A stretch of DNA of 64,000 nt, taken from NCBI RefSeq assembly GCF_036549475.1, contig NZ_JAZHLI010000023.1, positions 1-64,000 on the forward strand. Direction: 5' to 3'. The position numbers and the translations under genes were made by a program. The notes beneath the pieces were generated by a model, which had not been told where the DNA came from, ran no database searches, and saw nothing but the letters and a program-made list of their open reading frames with translations. Source of the stretch: Aurantimonas sp036549475. GTDB taxonomy: Bacteria > Pseudomonadota > Alphaproteobacteria > Rhizobiales > Rhizobiaceae. This document shows positions 1 through 8,241 of the stretch, piece after piece. Position 1 is the stretch's first letter, and each line of letters opens with the position of its first letter.

Positions 1-61
1 CAAGTCCGATGAAACCGATCTTCCCATGGTGCGTATCCTCCCGCACACAAGGAATCAGAAT

Positions 62-243
62 ACGTCTCCAAGCGGAACCATCCGATTCACACTTATTACT
101 GGACGCTCTAGGGCTCGCGGGTTTAGATCAGTCTTGGCGGCATGCGCGCGGTGTTTCACCGCCCGCACCCACGCAAGGAAGCCGACAAGGGTGCGCTGCG
201 CTCGCTCCGACGCTTTCTCCTGCAGGCGGGAGTCCAGACGTGA
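62..243 (+). pseudogene. hicA toxin remnant (YcfA/HicA family)
   Basis: Decayed gene for a HicA-type mRNA interferase toxin. Family-like peptides appear in order but in three different frames: PSGTIRFT near 68-91, LLLDALG near 93-113, then GSRV followed by an in-frame TAG at 124-126 and ISLGGMRAVFHRPHPRKEA to a TGA at 241-243. The VFHRPHP segment and the C-terminal RRFLLQAGV end match a known HicA subtype. I could not find a convincing N-terminus. The gene sits 5 bp upstream of a hicB remnant, the normal hicA-hicB order. It is almost certainly non-functional, since it needs at least two indels and one stop corrected. Confidence 0.7.
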
Positions 244-248
244 ATACC

Positions 249-604
249 ATGCATAACAAGGGCTACGAAGGCATTGTTGCCGATGGCGAGGACGCGGAGA
301 TCTTCCATGGCGAGGTTGTCAATCTTCAGGACGTCATCACCTTTCAGGGCGCTTCAGTTCCCGAACTGAAGCAGGCTCTGAATCGGTCGAAGACTACCTG
401 GCCTTCTGCAACGAGCGGGGCGAAGACCCGGAAAAGCCCTATTCGGGGCAATTCCTGGTGCGAGCCCAGCCACGGCTGCATCGCGAGCTGGTTGCAGCAG
501 CCCGACGCGCAGGCGTCAGTCTGAACAACCTCGTGACTATCACGCTCGAGCGGACGCTGGGGGAGCATTCCAGCGCTGACACGTCACCCCCTCACGACAA
601 ATAG
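249..604 (+). pseudogene. hicB antitoxin, frameshifted
   Basis: HicB-family antitoxin gene broken by one frameshift. The first part (249 to about 380) encodes an ATG-initiated HicB domain with GYEGIVADGEDAEIFHGEVV and ITFQGASVPELKQAL. Near 380-384 the reading frame must shift to continue with SVEDYLAFCNERGEDPEKPY, SGQFLVRAQPRLHRELVAAA and the ribbon-helix-helix-like C-terminus (SLNNLVTITLERTL), ending at TAG 602-604. The join is short by one base, or by four if the usual residue spacing holds. Its 3' end overlaps the convergent luxR stop by 13 bp. A sequencing error is possible, but the neighbouring hicA is also broken, so real decay is more likely. Confidence 0.75.
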
Positions 605-1455
605 CCGAGCTGGGCGGCCAGAGCGACGGCGTGGGTGCGGTTGGAGGCATCGAGCTTGCGCTGGGCTGCGGTCAGATATTGCGAGATGGTGTATTCCGAC
701 AGGCTCAGGATGATGCCGATCTCCGACGAGGTTTTGCCGAGCATGGCGAGCTTCAGGCAGTCGCGCTCGCGCACCGACAAAGGATTGTTGCGCCGGTTCT
801 CCTCGAAGCGCGCCGCCGCCAGCATGCCGAACAGGGCAAAGGCGAAGAGATGCAGCTCGCGGGTGGCGGCCGCGGAGATGGCGCAGCTCCGGCCGGCAAA
901 GGACACCGCGCCGTTGAAGGCGGTCAGCCCGTGCACCGGGAAGAAGGCGCCGGCCAGGTAGTGCGCATCGAGCAGCATGCGGGCTGCCGGCGAAGGATCC
1001 GGTTCATCGGCGCCGTAGAGGGTGTCGATGTCCCAGACGAAGGGCATCGGGTCGGTCTTCAGCGCCCCGACCACCAGTTTCGAGCGGTGCAGCCCGAGCT
1101 GTTCGTAACCGGTGGCGAAACTTTCCGGCCAGTTGGACAGAAGGAGCCGCGTCGCCGTGCCGCCGTCGTCCGTCGAGGGCACCGACAGGACCGCGGCGTG
1201 TGAAAAGCCGAAATCGCCTGCCACCGCGTGGAGAACCCCCGTCAGGGCGACCTCGTCCCAGGGTGGCGCGAGCGTGTTCAGGCGATCGAGTGCGCCGCAC
1301 ATCCGAACCCGGGGCGCGCAGTTTCCGAAGTCCGGCTGTCCCCTGGTCCCGGGCAGTCGGTCGATCAGGGCCGGGACGCCATCGGGGGCGTCCGTCGAAC
1401 CGTTCGAAGATGGCATGGCCGCACAGCCTCTCGCGATCTGCTCGTTCCGTTTCAT
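592..1455 (-). CDS. LuxR-family transcriptional regulator (solo)
   Basis: A 287-residue regulator with an N-terminal autoinducer-binding-type domain (about residues 60-210) and a C-terminal LuxR/GerE helix-turn-helix, seen as LSVRERDCLKLAMLGKTSSE and YTISQYLTAAQRKLDASNRT near the end. The ATG at 1455 follows GAGGGG at good spacing. An upstream in-frame extension exists but lacks such a site. In the ligand domain NWP, Y and PFVWD correspond to conserved TraR-type residues. The usual Asp-Pro that contacts the acyl-homoserine lactone is replaced (HRSKLVV instead of HR.DPVV). No luxI-type synthase is in the window. The gene is divergent from hslU and lies next to the hicAB remnant, which suggests acquired DNA. 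Its ligand and targets are unknown. Confidence 0.85.
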   Translation of the reverse strand: MKRNEQIARGCAAMPSSNGSTDAPDGVPALIDRLPGTRGQPDFGNCAPRVRMCGALDRLNTLAPPWDEVALTGVLHAVAGDFGFSHAAVLSVPSTDDGGTATRLLLSNWPESFATGYEQLGLHRSKLVVGALKTDPMPFVWDIDTLYGADEPDPSPAARMLLDAHYLAGAFFPVHGLTAFNGAVSFAGRSCAISAAATRELHLFAFALFGMLAAARFEENRRNNPLSVRERDCLKLAMLGKTSSEIGIILSLSEYTISQYLTAAQRKLDASNRTHAVALAAQLGYLS

Positions 1456-1693
1456 GCGCCCCTCGACGCGAATCGGACACGGCCCATACTGGCCTCTCCA
1501 CGGACAGGATTGAAGCCTTGACTTCGCAATCGGTCGCCTCGTCCTCGCCAGGCGAAGCGGCCTTCCCCCTTGCCAAGGGTGGCAGGATGGCGATGCGGCC
1601 CCCATCTAGCGGCGAGTTGCCGTGGCGACCGGTCCGCCGGGCCGCGGAATGCATGCGTGCCGGCGCGGCTCGCCGGCCTGGAAAGAGATATCC

Positions 1694-2998
1694 ATGACTG
1701 ATTATTCTCCCCGCGAGATCGTCTCCGAGCTCGACCGCCACATCATCGGCCAGAAGGATGCCAAGCGCGCCGTCGCCGTCGCGCTGCGCAACCGCTGGCG
1801 GCGTCAGCAGCTCGAGGGGAACCTGCGCGAAGAAGTGATGCCGAAGAACATCCTGATGATCGGGCCCACCGGCGTCGGCAAGACCGAGATCTCGCGCCGG
1901 CTGGCACGGCTCGCGGGCGCGCCGTTCATCAAGGTCGAGGCGACCAAGTTCACCGAGGTCGGCTATGTCGGCCGCGACGTCGAGCAGATTATCCGCGACC
2001 TGGTCGAGATCGGCATCGGGCTGGTGCGAGAGAAGAAGCGCGAGGAAGTGAAGACCAAGGCTCATCAGGGCGCCGAGGAACGGGTCCTGGACGCCCTCGT
2101 CGGCAAGACCGCCTCGCCCGCCACCCGCGATTCCTTCCGCAAGAAGCTGCGGGCCGGCGAACTCGACGACAAGGAAATCGACGTCGAGGTGTCCGACACG
2201 TCCAACCCGATGGGCGGCATGGACATTCCCGGCATGCCGGGCGCCAATATCGGCGTCCTCAACCTGTCCGAGATGTTCGGCAAGATGGGCCAGCGCACCA
2301 AGCAGCGCCGGACCTCGGTGCGCGAGAGCTACGAGCTCCTGATCGGCGAGGAATCCGACAAGCTGCTCGACCAGGAGCAGCTCGTGCGCGAGGCGATCTC
2401 GTCCGTCGAGAACAACGGCATCGTCTTCCTCGACGAGATCGACAAGGTGGCCAACAAGCACGGCCAGAGCGGCGCCGGCGTCTCCAGAGAAGGCGTGCAG
2501 CGCGACCTGCTGCCGCTGGTCGAGGGAACCACCGTGGCGACCAAGCACGGCTCGGTGAAGACCGATCACATCCTGTTCATCGCCTCGGGTGCCTTCCACG
2601 TCTCCAAGCCGTCGGACCTGTTGCCCGAGCTGCAGGGCCGTTTGCCGATCCGCGTCGAGCTGCGGGCGCTGACCAAGGAGGATTTCCGCCGGATCCTGAC
2701 CGAGACGGAGGCCTCGCTGATCAAGCAGTACATCGCGCTGATGAAGACCGAGAATGTCGATCTGGTCATCACCGACGATGCGATCGACGCGCTGGCCGAT
2801 ACGGCGGTCGCGCTGAACGGCTCGATCGAGAATATCGGCGCACGCCGCCTGCAGACGGTGATGGAGCGCGTTCTCGACGACATCTCCTTCGAGGCGCCGG
2901 ACAAGTCCGGCGAGAGCTACACGGTCGACGCGGCCTATGTGCACAAGGCGCTGGACGGCATTGCCGGCGATACCGACCTGTCGCGCTTCATCCTCTAG
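1694..2998 (+). CDS. hslU: ATP-dependent protease ATPase subunit HslU
   Basis: AAA+ unfoldase of the HslUV (ClpYQ) cytoplasmic protease. It unfolds substrates and feeds them to the HslV peptidase. The 434-residue length is typical. Walker A GPTGVGKT is at residues 57-64, Walker B FLDEID near 245, and the sensor/C-terminal region includes GARRLQTVMERVLDDISFEA, ending in the conserved RFIL that docks into HslV. The start ATG at 1694 is preceded by GGAAAGAGA. A longer in-frame extension has no ribosome site. hslV is normally just upstream in related genomes but is not found in the 1.7 kb before hslU, where a LuxR gene and a toxin-antitoxin relic lie instead. Confidence 0.97.
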   Translation: MTDYSPREIVSELDRHIIGQKDAKRAVAVALRNRWRRQQLEGNLREEVMPKNILMIGPTGVGKTEISRRLARLAGAPFIKVEATKFTEVGYVGRDVEQIIRDLVEIGIGLVREKKREEVKTKAHQGAEERVLDALVGKTASPATRDSFRKKLRAGELDDKEIDVEVSDTSNPMGGMDIPGMPGANIGVLNLSEMFGKMGQRTKQRRTSVRESYELLIGEESDKLLDQEQLVREAISSVENNGIVFLDEIDKVANKHGQSGAGVSREGVQRDLLPLVEGTTVATKHGSVKTDHILFIASGAFHVSKPSDLLPELQGRLPIRVELRALTKEDFRRILTETEASLIKQYIALMKTENVDLVITDDAIDALADTAVALNGSIENIGARRLQTVMERVLDDISFEAPDKSGESYTVDAAYVHKALDGIAGDTDLSRFIL

Positions 2999-3007
2999 TT
3001 CCGGCAG

Positions 3008-3799
3008 TCATGCGGCGGCACGGTCCAGCCGGCCGGGACGGAACGGCTGGCTGCGCATCGTGCCGTCGCGCCGAACCATCAGCACCGTGTCCTGCGGGAC
3101 CGCGACCCAACTGCCCGCATCGTCGCAGGGCTCCGATGCGATCACGATCCCCGGTCCCTCATTGCGCCAGTACAACGAGGGCGGCGGACCGTCGCTTGCC
3201 CAGCGATAGGCCCAGAGGGCATCGCCATCGGCATGGATCGCGGCAAAGCGCACCGGCGCCGCCTCCCCGGTCATGGCGGCCGCCGTTTCGATCTCGGCTA
3301 GGGTGGCGGCGATGGCTGCGACCGGGTCCGTCTCCAGGCCACGCCCGAGTGCGGCCAGGAAGATCGCCTCGGAATCGCTGGTGCCGCGGCGCTTCGGATA
3401 GAGCGCGTCGGGGATCAGTGCGTCGACATGGCGGCGCAGGCGCGCATAGCCGCCGATCTGGCCGTTGTGCAGGAACAGGTGCCGGCCCTCGGTGAAGGGA
3501 TGGCAATTGCTCGTCGAGACCTCGCCATAGGTCGCCGAGCGGACATGGGCGACGAAGAGCGGCGAGCGGATCTGGCGGCAGAGCGACACGAGATTGGCGT
3601 CCGTCCAGGCCGGCAGGATGGCCCGGTAGACGCCGGGCTCGGCCCGTTCGCCGTACCAGCCGACACCGCAGCCATCGCCGTTCACCACCGTTTTGGCCTC
3701 GCGGGCCGCCAGGGACTGGCAGATGAGGGAAGCGCGGGGCTCGACCAGCAGCCGGTCGAGGAAGACCGGCGGACCGGCATAGGCGAGAAGGCGGCACAT
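3008..3799 (-). CDS. class II glutamine amidotransferase (YafJ/EgtC-like)
   Basis: A 263-residue Ntn-type glutamine amidotransferase domain protein. The protein begins MCRLLAY, so Cys2 becomes the catalytic nucleophile after removal of Met. Further family features are NGDGCGVGWYG near 50, VRSATYGEVSTSNCHPF near 100, HNGQIGGY near 125 and the GTSDSEAIF region near 155. The start at 3799 is fixed by the need for Cys2. The track of longer in-frame sequence is ignored. It releases ammonia from glutamine, but no acceptor domain is present and the substrate is unknown. It lies tail to tail with hslU, 9 bp apart. Confidence 0.9.
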   Translation of the reverse strand: MCRLLAYAGPPVFLDRLLVEPRASLICQSLAAREAKTVVNGDGCGVGWYGERAEPGVYRAILPAWTDANLVSLCRQIRSPLFVAHVRSATYGEVSTSNCHPFTEGRHLFLHNGQIGGYARLRRHVDALIPDALYPKRRGTSDSEAIFLAALGRGLETDPVAAIAATLAEIETAAAMTGEAAPVRFAAIHADGDALWAYRWASDGPPPSLYWRNEGPGIVIASEPCDDAGSWVAVPQDTVLMVRRDGTMRSQPFRPGRLDRAAA

Positions 3800-3932
3800 C
3801 GGACGGCGACACCACGCGGGAACCCGAGCACCGGGACGGCGCTCCAAACCTCAATCTCCGACCAACATGGTAAATGAAGCGTTAAACGCGTCCGGCTGGC
3901 GCAGTTCCACGTGAGTCCGGCGTGGCCGAACG

Positions 3933-4331
3933 TCAGCGACGCCGGCGGCGGGCCCGCAGGGCTTCCTCGGCGCGCATCGCCGCTTCCTCCAGCTGGGCGC
4001 GCAGGCGCTTCAGATCCTCCGCCGGCAGGATCGCGATGGTCTCGGCCAGGCGGTTGGCGAGCGCCGTCGCGTCCGGGCCGAGGCCGGCAGTCTCGACCGT
4101 CACCTTGGGATGGGAGAGCTCGGCCAGCCGCTCCAGTTCCTCCGCATCGTCCCAGATGACATTCAGATAGCCGATGATTCGCTGCAGGAGGTCCCAGGTT
4201 GGGCGCCCGCGGCGGCCATGTTCCAGCGCCGACAGATAGGCGCTGGAGACGCCCAGCGCCGCCGCCATCTGGCTCTGGGTGACGCCGCGTTCCTTGCGGA
4301 AGGCGCGGACCTTCTCGCCGAAGGGGGTCAT
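3933..4331 (-). CDS. XRE-family helix-turn-helix regulator
   Basis: A 132-residue DNA-binding protein. The N-terminal HTH_3 domain (residues 5-62) reads VRAFRKERGVTQSQMAAALG and SSAYLSALEHGRRGRPTWDL. The C-terminal half is an alpha-helical, charged segment ending in an Arg-rich tail. Its ATG overlaps the stop of the upstream Smr gene (ATGA), so it is the last gene of the operon Tim44-like, mltA, smr, xre on the minus strand. Such a regulator at the end of the mltA-smr block is common in Hyphomicrobiales. Its targets are unknown. Confidence 0.9.
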   Translation of the reverse strand: MTPFGEKVRAFRKERGVTQSQMAAALGVSSAYLSALEHGRRGRPTWDLLQRIIGYLNVIWDDAEELERLAELSHPKVTVETAGLGPDATALANRLAETIAILPAEDLKRLRAQLEEAAMRAEEALRARRRRR

Positions 4332-4894
4332 CCGAACCGCCTGACGCGCACATACAGCGCGCCGTCGCCGCCATGATGGCGTTCGGCGCTGTCGAAGCCG
4401 GAGACGAGCGGGCGAAACTCCGGGCCCCCGAACCACAGGGGCACGACGCGTCGCAGGACGCCGCGCGAGCCGAAATGGCCGCCCGAGCCGCCCCGCCCCG
4501 TGATCACCAGCACATGGCGCAGCCCCATGACCTGCGCCTGCCGCAGGAAGGCCACCAGCGCGTCGTGGGCGACCCCCTGGGTCATCTCGTGCAGGTCGAT
4601 GCGGGCCTCGATGGGAAGCCGGCCGTTGGAGATCTTGCGGCGGGTCGGCCGTTCGATCGGATGCTGGGACAGGCGCGGCTGCTGCGCAGGCTGCTGGAGC
4701 GGCACCGGAAGCGACGGCGCCGACGCGCCCGAGCCCTTGCGCCCGGTCGGCGAGGTGGGACCTGGTTTTACCTGAGGCGCATCCTCGGGCGGCATGACCG
4801 GGTGCCTCTTGCCCTTCAGGGGCACGGCCGAGCGGGCCACGCTCGCCCACAGGCGGGCATCCTCGACGCTGAGCGTGCCGCGGCGGCGTTTCAT
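4328..4894 (-). CDS. Smr/MutS2-domain protein
   Basis: A 188-residue protein with a C-terminal Smr domain (about residues 95-188), recognised by the motifs IDLHEMTQGVAHDALVAFL, VLVITGRGG and the GALYVRVRR end. Family members are DNA or RNA nicking endonucleases, and the LH and TGRG motifs that matter for activity are present. The N-terminal 90 residues are basic and proline/glutamine-rich with no clear fold. It overlaps mltA upstream and the XRE gene downstream by 4 bp each (ATGA), which implies translational coupling. Confidence 0.92.
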   Translation of the reverse strand: MKRRRGTLSVEDARLWASVARSAVPLKGKRHPVMPPEDAPQVKPGPTSPTGRKGSGASAPSLPVPLQQPAQQPRLSQHPIERPTRRKISNGRLPIEARIDLHEMTQGVAHDALVAFLRQAQVMGLRHVLVITGRGGSGGHFGSRGVLRRVVPLWFGGPEFRPLVSGFDSAERHHGGDGALYVRVRRFG

Positions 4895-6000
4895 CGGAGA
4901 AGGCGTGCCGCCAGCTTAGGCGGCACGAGGACGGTGAAGTCGGCCGGATGGCGGATCCGCCCGGCGACGGAACCGGCCGCCTCACCCGAGCCGACGAAGA
5001 TGTCGGCACGCGCCGGACCGAGAATGGCCGAGCCGGTATCCTGGGCGATTACCAGACGGCGAAACGGCGCGCCGTCGATCACGAGGTCCGGCGCTTCGAT
5101 GAAATAGGGCACGCCGAAGGTCGCGATTTCGCGGTCCACCGCGATCGATGCCAGGGGTGTCAGCGGCACCGTCCCGGCACCGACCGGGCCGAGACCGGGG
5201 TCTTCGACCGGCGTCTCGCGGAAGAAGATGAAGGAGCGGTTGCGGTCGAACAGGGCCCGCATGCGCTCCGGATGCGCCGCGAGCCAGCCGCGGATACCGT
5301 CCATGTCGGCTTCGGCCAGGGTCAGCTCGCCCTCGTCCACCAGGATCCGGCCGATGGCCGTGAAGCGATGCCCGGTCTTGGCCGCATAGCCGACGCGCAT
5401 CTGCCGCCCGTCCTCATAGGCGAGGCGGGCCGAGCCCTGGATGTGGATGAAGAAGGCGTCCACGGGATCGGCCAGCCAGGCGATCTCGAGCCCCATGCCC
5501 TCCAGCGCACCGGCCTCGATGGCGGCACGATCGGCATATTCTTCCAGAAGGCCGCAGGACTTGCGGCGCGCAAAGCGGAAATAGGGGTCGACGCCGGGCG
5601 GACGCGACACGTCGTCGATCTTCACCAGATCTGGCGGCGGCGCATAGAGGGGATAGCGGTAGCGCTCGGTGCGCACGGGAGAGCCCGCGACCACCGGCTC
5701 GTAGTAGCCCGTCACAAAGCCCGGGAGCGGGGCATTCTGGCTGTCGGGAACAATGCGAAGAGGAACGAAATGGCGCTCGAAGCAGGCCTTCGCCTCTGCC
5801 TCACGAGGCTCTCCCGATAGAGCCTGCGCTGCGCGCGCGGCGTCATCATAGGTGCTGGCATCGACGCCGAGCGTGCCGGTCGCGAAGATGCCCGCAGCGA
5901 GCCGTTCGGCGCTGGCGCGAAAGGCAGAAAACGCCAGCGCATGATCGGCGCCGTCCCAGCCTTCCAGATCGGACCATTGCCGGCGAACGAATGCCGTCAT
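4891..6000 (-). CDS. mltA: membrane-bound lytic murein transglycosylase A
   Basis: Lytic transglycosylase of family GH102 that cleaves the MurNAc-GlcNAc bond of peptidoglycan with 1,6-anhydro product formation. The 369-residue protein shows FVTGYYEPVV near 95, the DPVDAFFIHIQGSARL segment near 180, and the C-terminal 3D-type region IAQDTGSAILGPARADIFVG, which carries the conserved acidic residues expected in the active site. No signal peptide or lipobox is visible at this start, unlike the E. coli enzyme. The N-terminus may therefore be mis-set or export may differ. It lies between the Tim44-like gene and smr in one operon. Confidence 0.93.
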   Translation of the reverse strand: MTAFVRRQWSDLEGWDGADHALAFSAFRASAERLAAGIFATGTLGVDASTYDDAARAAQALSGEPREAEAKACFERHFVPLRIVPDSQNAPLPGFVTGYYEPVVAGSPVRTERYRYPLYAPPPDLVKIDDVSRPPGVDPYFRFARRKSCGLLEEYADRAAIEAGALEGMGLEIAWLADPVDAFFIHIQGSARLAYEDGRQMRVGYAAKTGHRFTAIGRILVDEGELTLAEADMDGIRGWLAAHPERMRALFDRNRSFIFFRETPVEDPGLGPVGAGTVPLTPLASIAVDREIATFGVPYFIEAPDLVIDGAPFRRLVIAQDTGSAILGPARADIFVGSGEAAGSVAGRIRHPADFTVLVPPKLAARLLR

Positions 6001-6015
6001 CGTCGCCGCTCCGGC

Positions 6016-6726
6016 TCACGCGTCTTCGGATTCGGTCCCGGCCAGCTTCCAGTTCGGATCGCGCGAGCGGGTGTCGCGGGCGAAGGTCCACACGTCCTTG
6101 ACCTCGACGACCGTCTCCGGATCGCCGTCGACCACCGTGTCGTCCGGCTTGACCACGGCGGAGATGATCTGCGCGACGATGCGCAGGGTGACCATCGCTT
6201 CACGGTCCTTCTGCTCGGCGGACACGATGGTTGCGTCCTCGATGCCGACGAAGGAGAACTGCATCCGCTCGTCGCGCTGCTCGCGCTCGCTGATCGCCTG
6301 CTCGAAGCCCTGATAGACGTCGGGGGACAAGAGGTTCTTCAGGAGCTTGCGGTCGCCGTCGGCAAAGCCGGTCACGATCATTTCATAAGCGATCTTGGCG
6401 CCGTCGAGGAATTCCTTCGGATCGAAGGACGGATCGGCGTCGCGGATCCTGCGGAGTTCGGCATTCACCGGGGTTCCCGGCTTGGCCACCTTGTCGATAG
6501 TCTCGTAGGGGGTCGCCACCGCAGCCTCGCCCTCGATCTCGGTACCGCGGCGATTGGGCAGCGTCACGACGTTGTCGTTGCGCGCCGCGTCGTCACGCGG
6601 GTTGTCCCGGCGGGAATAGGGATCGAAGGGCGGACGCTCGTTGCCCGTGCGCTTGCCCAGAACGCTGCGCAGCTGAAACAGGACGATCGCAGCAACAATG
6701 ATAAAGAAGATCGTCCCGAAACTCAT
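6016..6726 (-). CDS. Tim44-domain inner-membrane protein
   Basis: A 236-residue protein with one N-terminal transmembrane helix (about residues 4-20, IFFIIVAAIVLF), a basic, disordered linker, and a C-terminal Tim44/TimA domain (about 95-230) with FLDGAKIAYEMIVTGFADGD and VVEVKDVWTFARD. The bacterial relatives of mitochondrial Tim44 (TimA) are anchored in the inner membrane and face the cytoplasm. Their exact role is unsettled. The gene is first in the operon with mltA, 15 bp upstream of it, and divergent from fxsA, as in most Hyphomicrobiales. Confidence 0.92.
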   Translation of the reverse strand: MSFGTIFFIIVAAIVLFQLRSVLGKRTGNERPPFDPYSRRDNPRDDAARNDNVVTLPNRRGTEIEGEAAVATPYETIDKVAKPGTPVNAELRRIRDADPSFDPKEFLDGAKIAYEMIVTGFADGDRKLLKNLLSPDVYQGFEQAISEREQRDERMQFSFVGIEDATIVSAEQKDREAMVTLRIVAQIISAVVKPDDTVVDGDPETVVEVKDVWTFARDTRSRDPNWKLAGTESEDA

Positions 6727-6910
6727 TGCGCGTTGTCACCCTGCCAGTCGATTACGTCATCCGCCGTCATATAGAGACGAGTGGCAGCGCATTCAAATCT
6801 GTTTGCGCAGTTCCTATGTTCCGAATGCGGCGGCCAAACCGCACATGTGCCGGAAACCCCGCAAAGGCGAGGGCCCGCCGGCGGCCGGCCGCACAAGGAG
6901 ATTACGAAAC

Positions 6911-7453
6911 ATGCCCTTCGCCCTGATACCCTTTCTGCTGCTCGTCATCCCGATCCTGGAAATCGCGGTGTTCATCCTGGTCGGCAATGCGATCGGCCTG
7001 TGGCCGACGCTCGGCCTGGTGGTCCTGACCGCGGTGATCGGCTCGGTCCTCCTGAAGCAGCAGGGTATCTCGACCCTGGCGCGCATCCAGGCGGAAATCG
7101 GCGCCGGCCGCGTGCCGGGGCGTGATCTCGTCAGCGGCGTGATGATCGCCATGGCCGGCGTCCTGTTGCTGACCCCTGGCCTCGTCACCGACGCGCTCGG
7201 CTTCCTGCTGTTCGTTCCCGGCGTGCGCTCGCGCATCTTCGACTTCCTGAAGTCGCGCGTGGTCGTGGTCGGCCAGAGCGGCGGCTTCGGCGCCGGCATG
7301 GGCGGCCAGCCGCGGCGCGGGCCGCCCTACTCGGCCGGTCCCGACGTGGTCGATCTGTCGGGCGAGGAATTCCGCCGTGAACCCGATCCGGCATCGCCCT
7401 GGCACGAACCGAAGGATGGCGACGACCAGACCAATGGACGACGCCTGCACTGA
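6911..7453 (+). CDS. fxsA: FxsA family membrane protein
   Basis: A 180-residue inner-membrane protein of the FxsA family (linked to phage F exclusion in E. coli). The start at 6911 follows AAGGAG. Hydrophobic segments lie at about residues 2-22, 26-45 and 75-100. The family signature PGLVTDALGFLL is near residue 88. The C-terminal third is glycine-rich, then acidic and hydrophilic. It is divergent from the Tim44 gene and 187 bp upstream of secB, the usual arrangement. Confidence 0.92.
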   Translation: MPFALIPFLLLVIPILEIAVFILVGNAIGLWPTLGLVVLTAVIGSVLLKQQGISTLARIQAEIGAGRVPGRDLVSGVMIAMAGVLLLTPGLVTDALGFLLFVPGVRSRIFDFLKSRVVVVGQSGGFGAGMGGQPRRGPPYSAGPDVVDLSGEEFRREPDPASPWHEPKDGDDQTNGRRLH

Positions 7454-7640
7454 AGGGCCCGCCACCGGCTTGTTGCGGGTCTTCATCAGCCGGGTTCGTC
7501 TTGTTCTGATGCCGCGTGCGTGATAGCGCTCGCCCCCGTATTTCCTGCCGTGGGGGCTGTCGGCCCTCCGGCTCCTCGCCCGGCACGAGCGCGCGACCCT
7601 GCGCCAGCCCTGCCGGTCATTACCGATACGGGAGCAGACC

Positions 7641-8156
7641 ATGTCCGAGACCAACGACGCCAATGCGACGAATGGCGGCAACGGCGCCACCGATGCCAAT
7701 GCGACGCCGCCGCGCATCAACATCCTGACCCAGTATATTCGCGACCTCTCCTTCGAGAGCCCGAATGCGCCGGGCGTGCTGCGCGGCCAGACCAAGGCCC
7801 CGAACATCAATATCGGCGTCAATGTCGGTGCCAATCCGGTGCAGGGCTCGGACGGCGACTACGACGTGCGGCTGACCCTGAACGCCAAGGCCGGCGAAGG
7901 CGAAGACATGATGTTCGCCGTCGAGCTGGAATATGGCGGCGTCTTCAAGCTGCAGAACTTCCCGCAGGAGCATCTCCTGCCGGTGCTGTTCATCGAATGC
8001 CCGCGGCTGCTGTTCCCGTTTGCGCGCCAGGTGATGGCCGACGTCACCCGCAATGGCGGTTTCCCGCCGCTGATGATCGACCCGATCGACTTCGCCCAGC
8101 TCTTCCAGCAGCGCATGGCCGAAGAGCGCGCGCGCCAGCAGGTCCAGCCCAGCTAA
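7641..8156 (+). CDS. secB: protein-export chaperone SecB
   Basis: Cytoplasmic tetrameric chaperone that keeps precursor proteins unfolded and delivers them to SecA. The 171-residue protein has the typical alphaproteobacterial N-terminal Asn/Ala-rich extension (about 25 residues), followed by INILTQYIRDLSFESPNAP, the GGVFKLQNFPQE region and the conserved CPRLLFPFARQVMADVTRNG motif near 120. The ATG at 7641 follows GGGAGCAG. A strong hairpin terminator lies just after the stop codon. Confidence 0.97.
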   Translation: MSETNDANATNGGNGATDANATPPRINILTQYIRDLSFESPNAPGVLRGQTKAPNINIGVNVGANPVQGSDGDYDVRLTLNAKAGEGEDMMFAVELEYGGVFKLQNFPQEHLLPVLFIECPRLLFPFARQVMADVTRNGGFPPLMIDPIDFAQLFQQRMAEERARQQVQPS

Positions 8157-8173
8157 TTCCGAGTTCCGACACG

Positions 8174-8210
8174 AAAAACGCCGGCAGACGCGATGCGCTG
8201 CCGGCGTTTC
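8174..8210. terminator. bidirectional terminator between secB and dnaQ
   Basis: A perfect 12-bp stem, AAACGCCGGCAG (8176-8187) pairing with CTGCCGGCGTTT (8198-8209), with a 10-nt loop. The A-run on the left and T-run on the right let it work for both convergent genes. Confidence 0.8.
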
Positions 8211-8241
8211 TCATGGGTCAGGTGAAGAGCGGCGATGGCGC

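Noticed and set aside
3898..3918. CACGTG at 3909 as a parS site
   Set aside because: Only about 11 of 16 bases match and the flanks are not symmetric, so it is likely chance.
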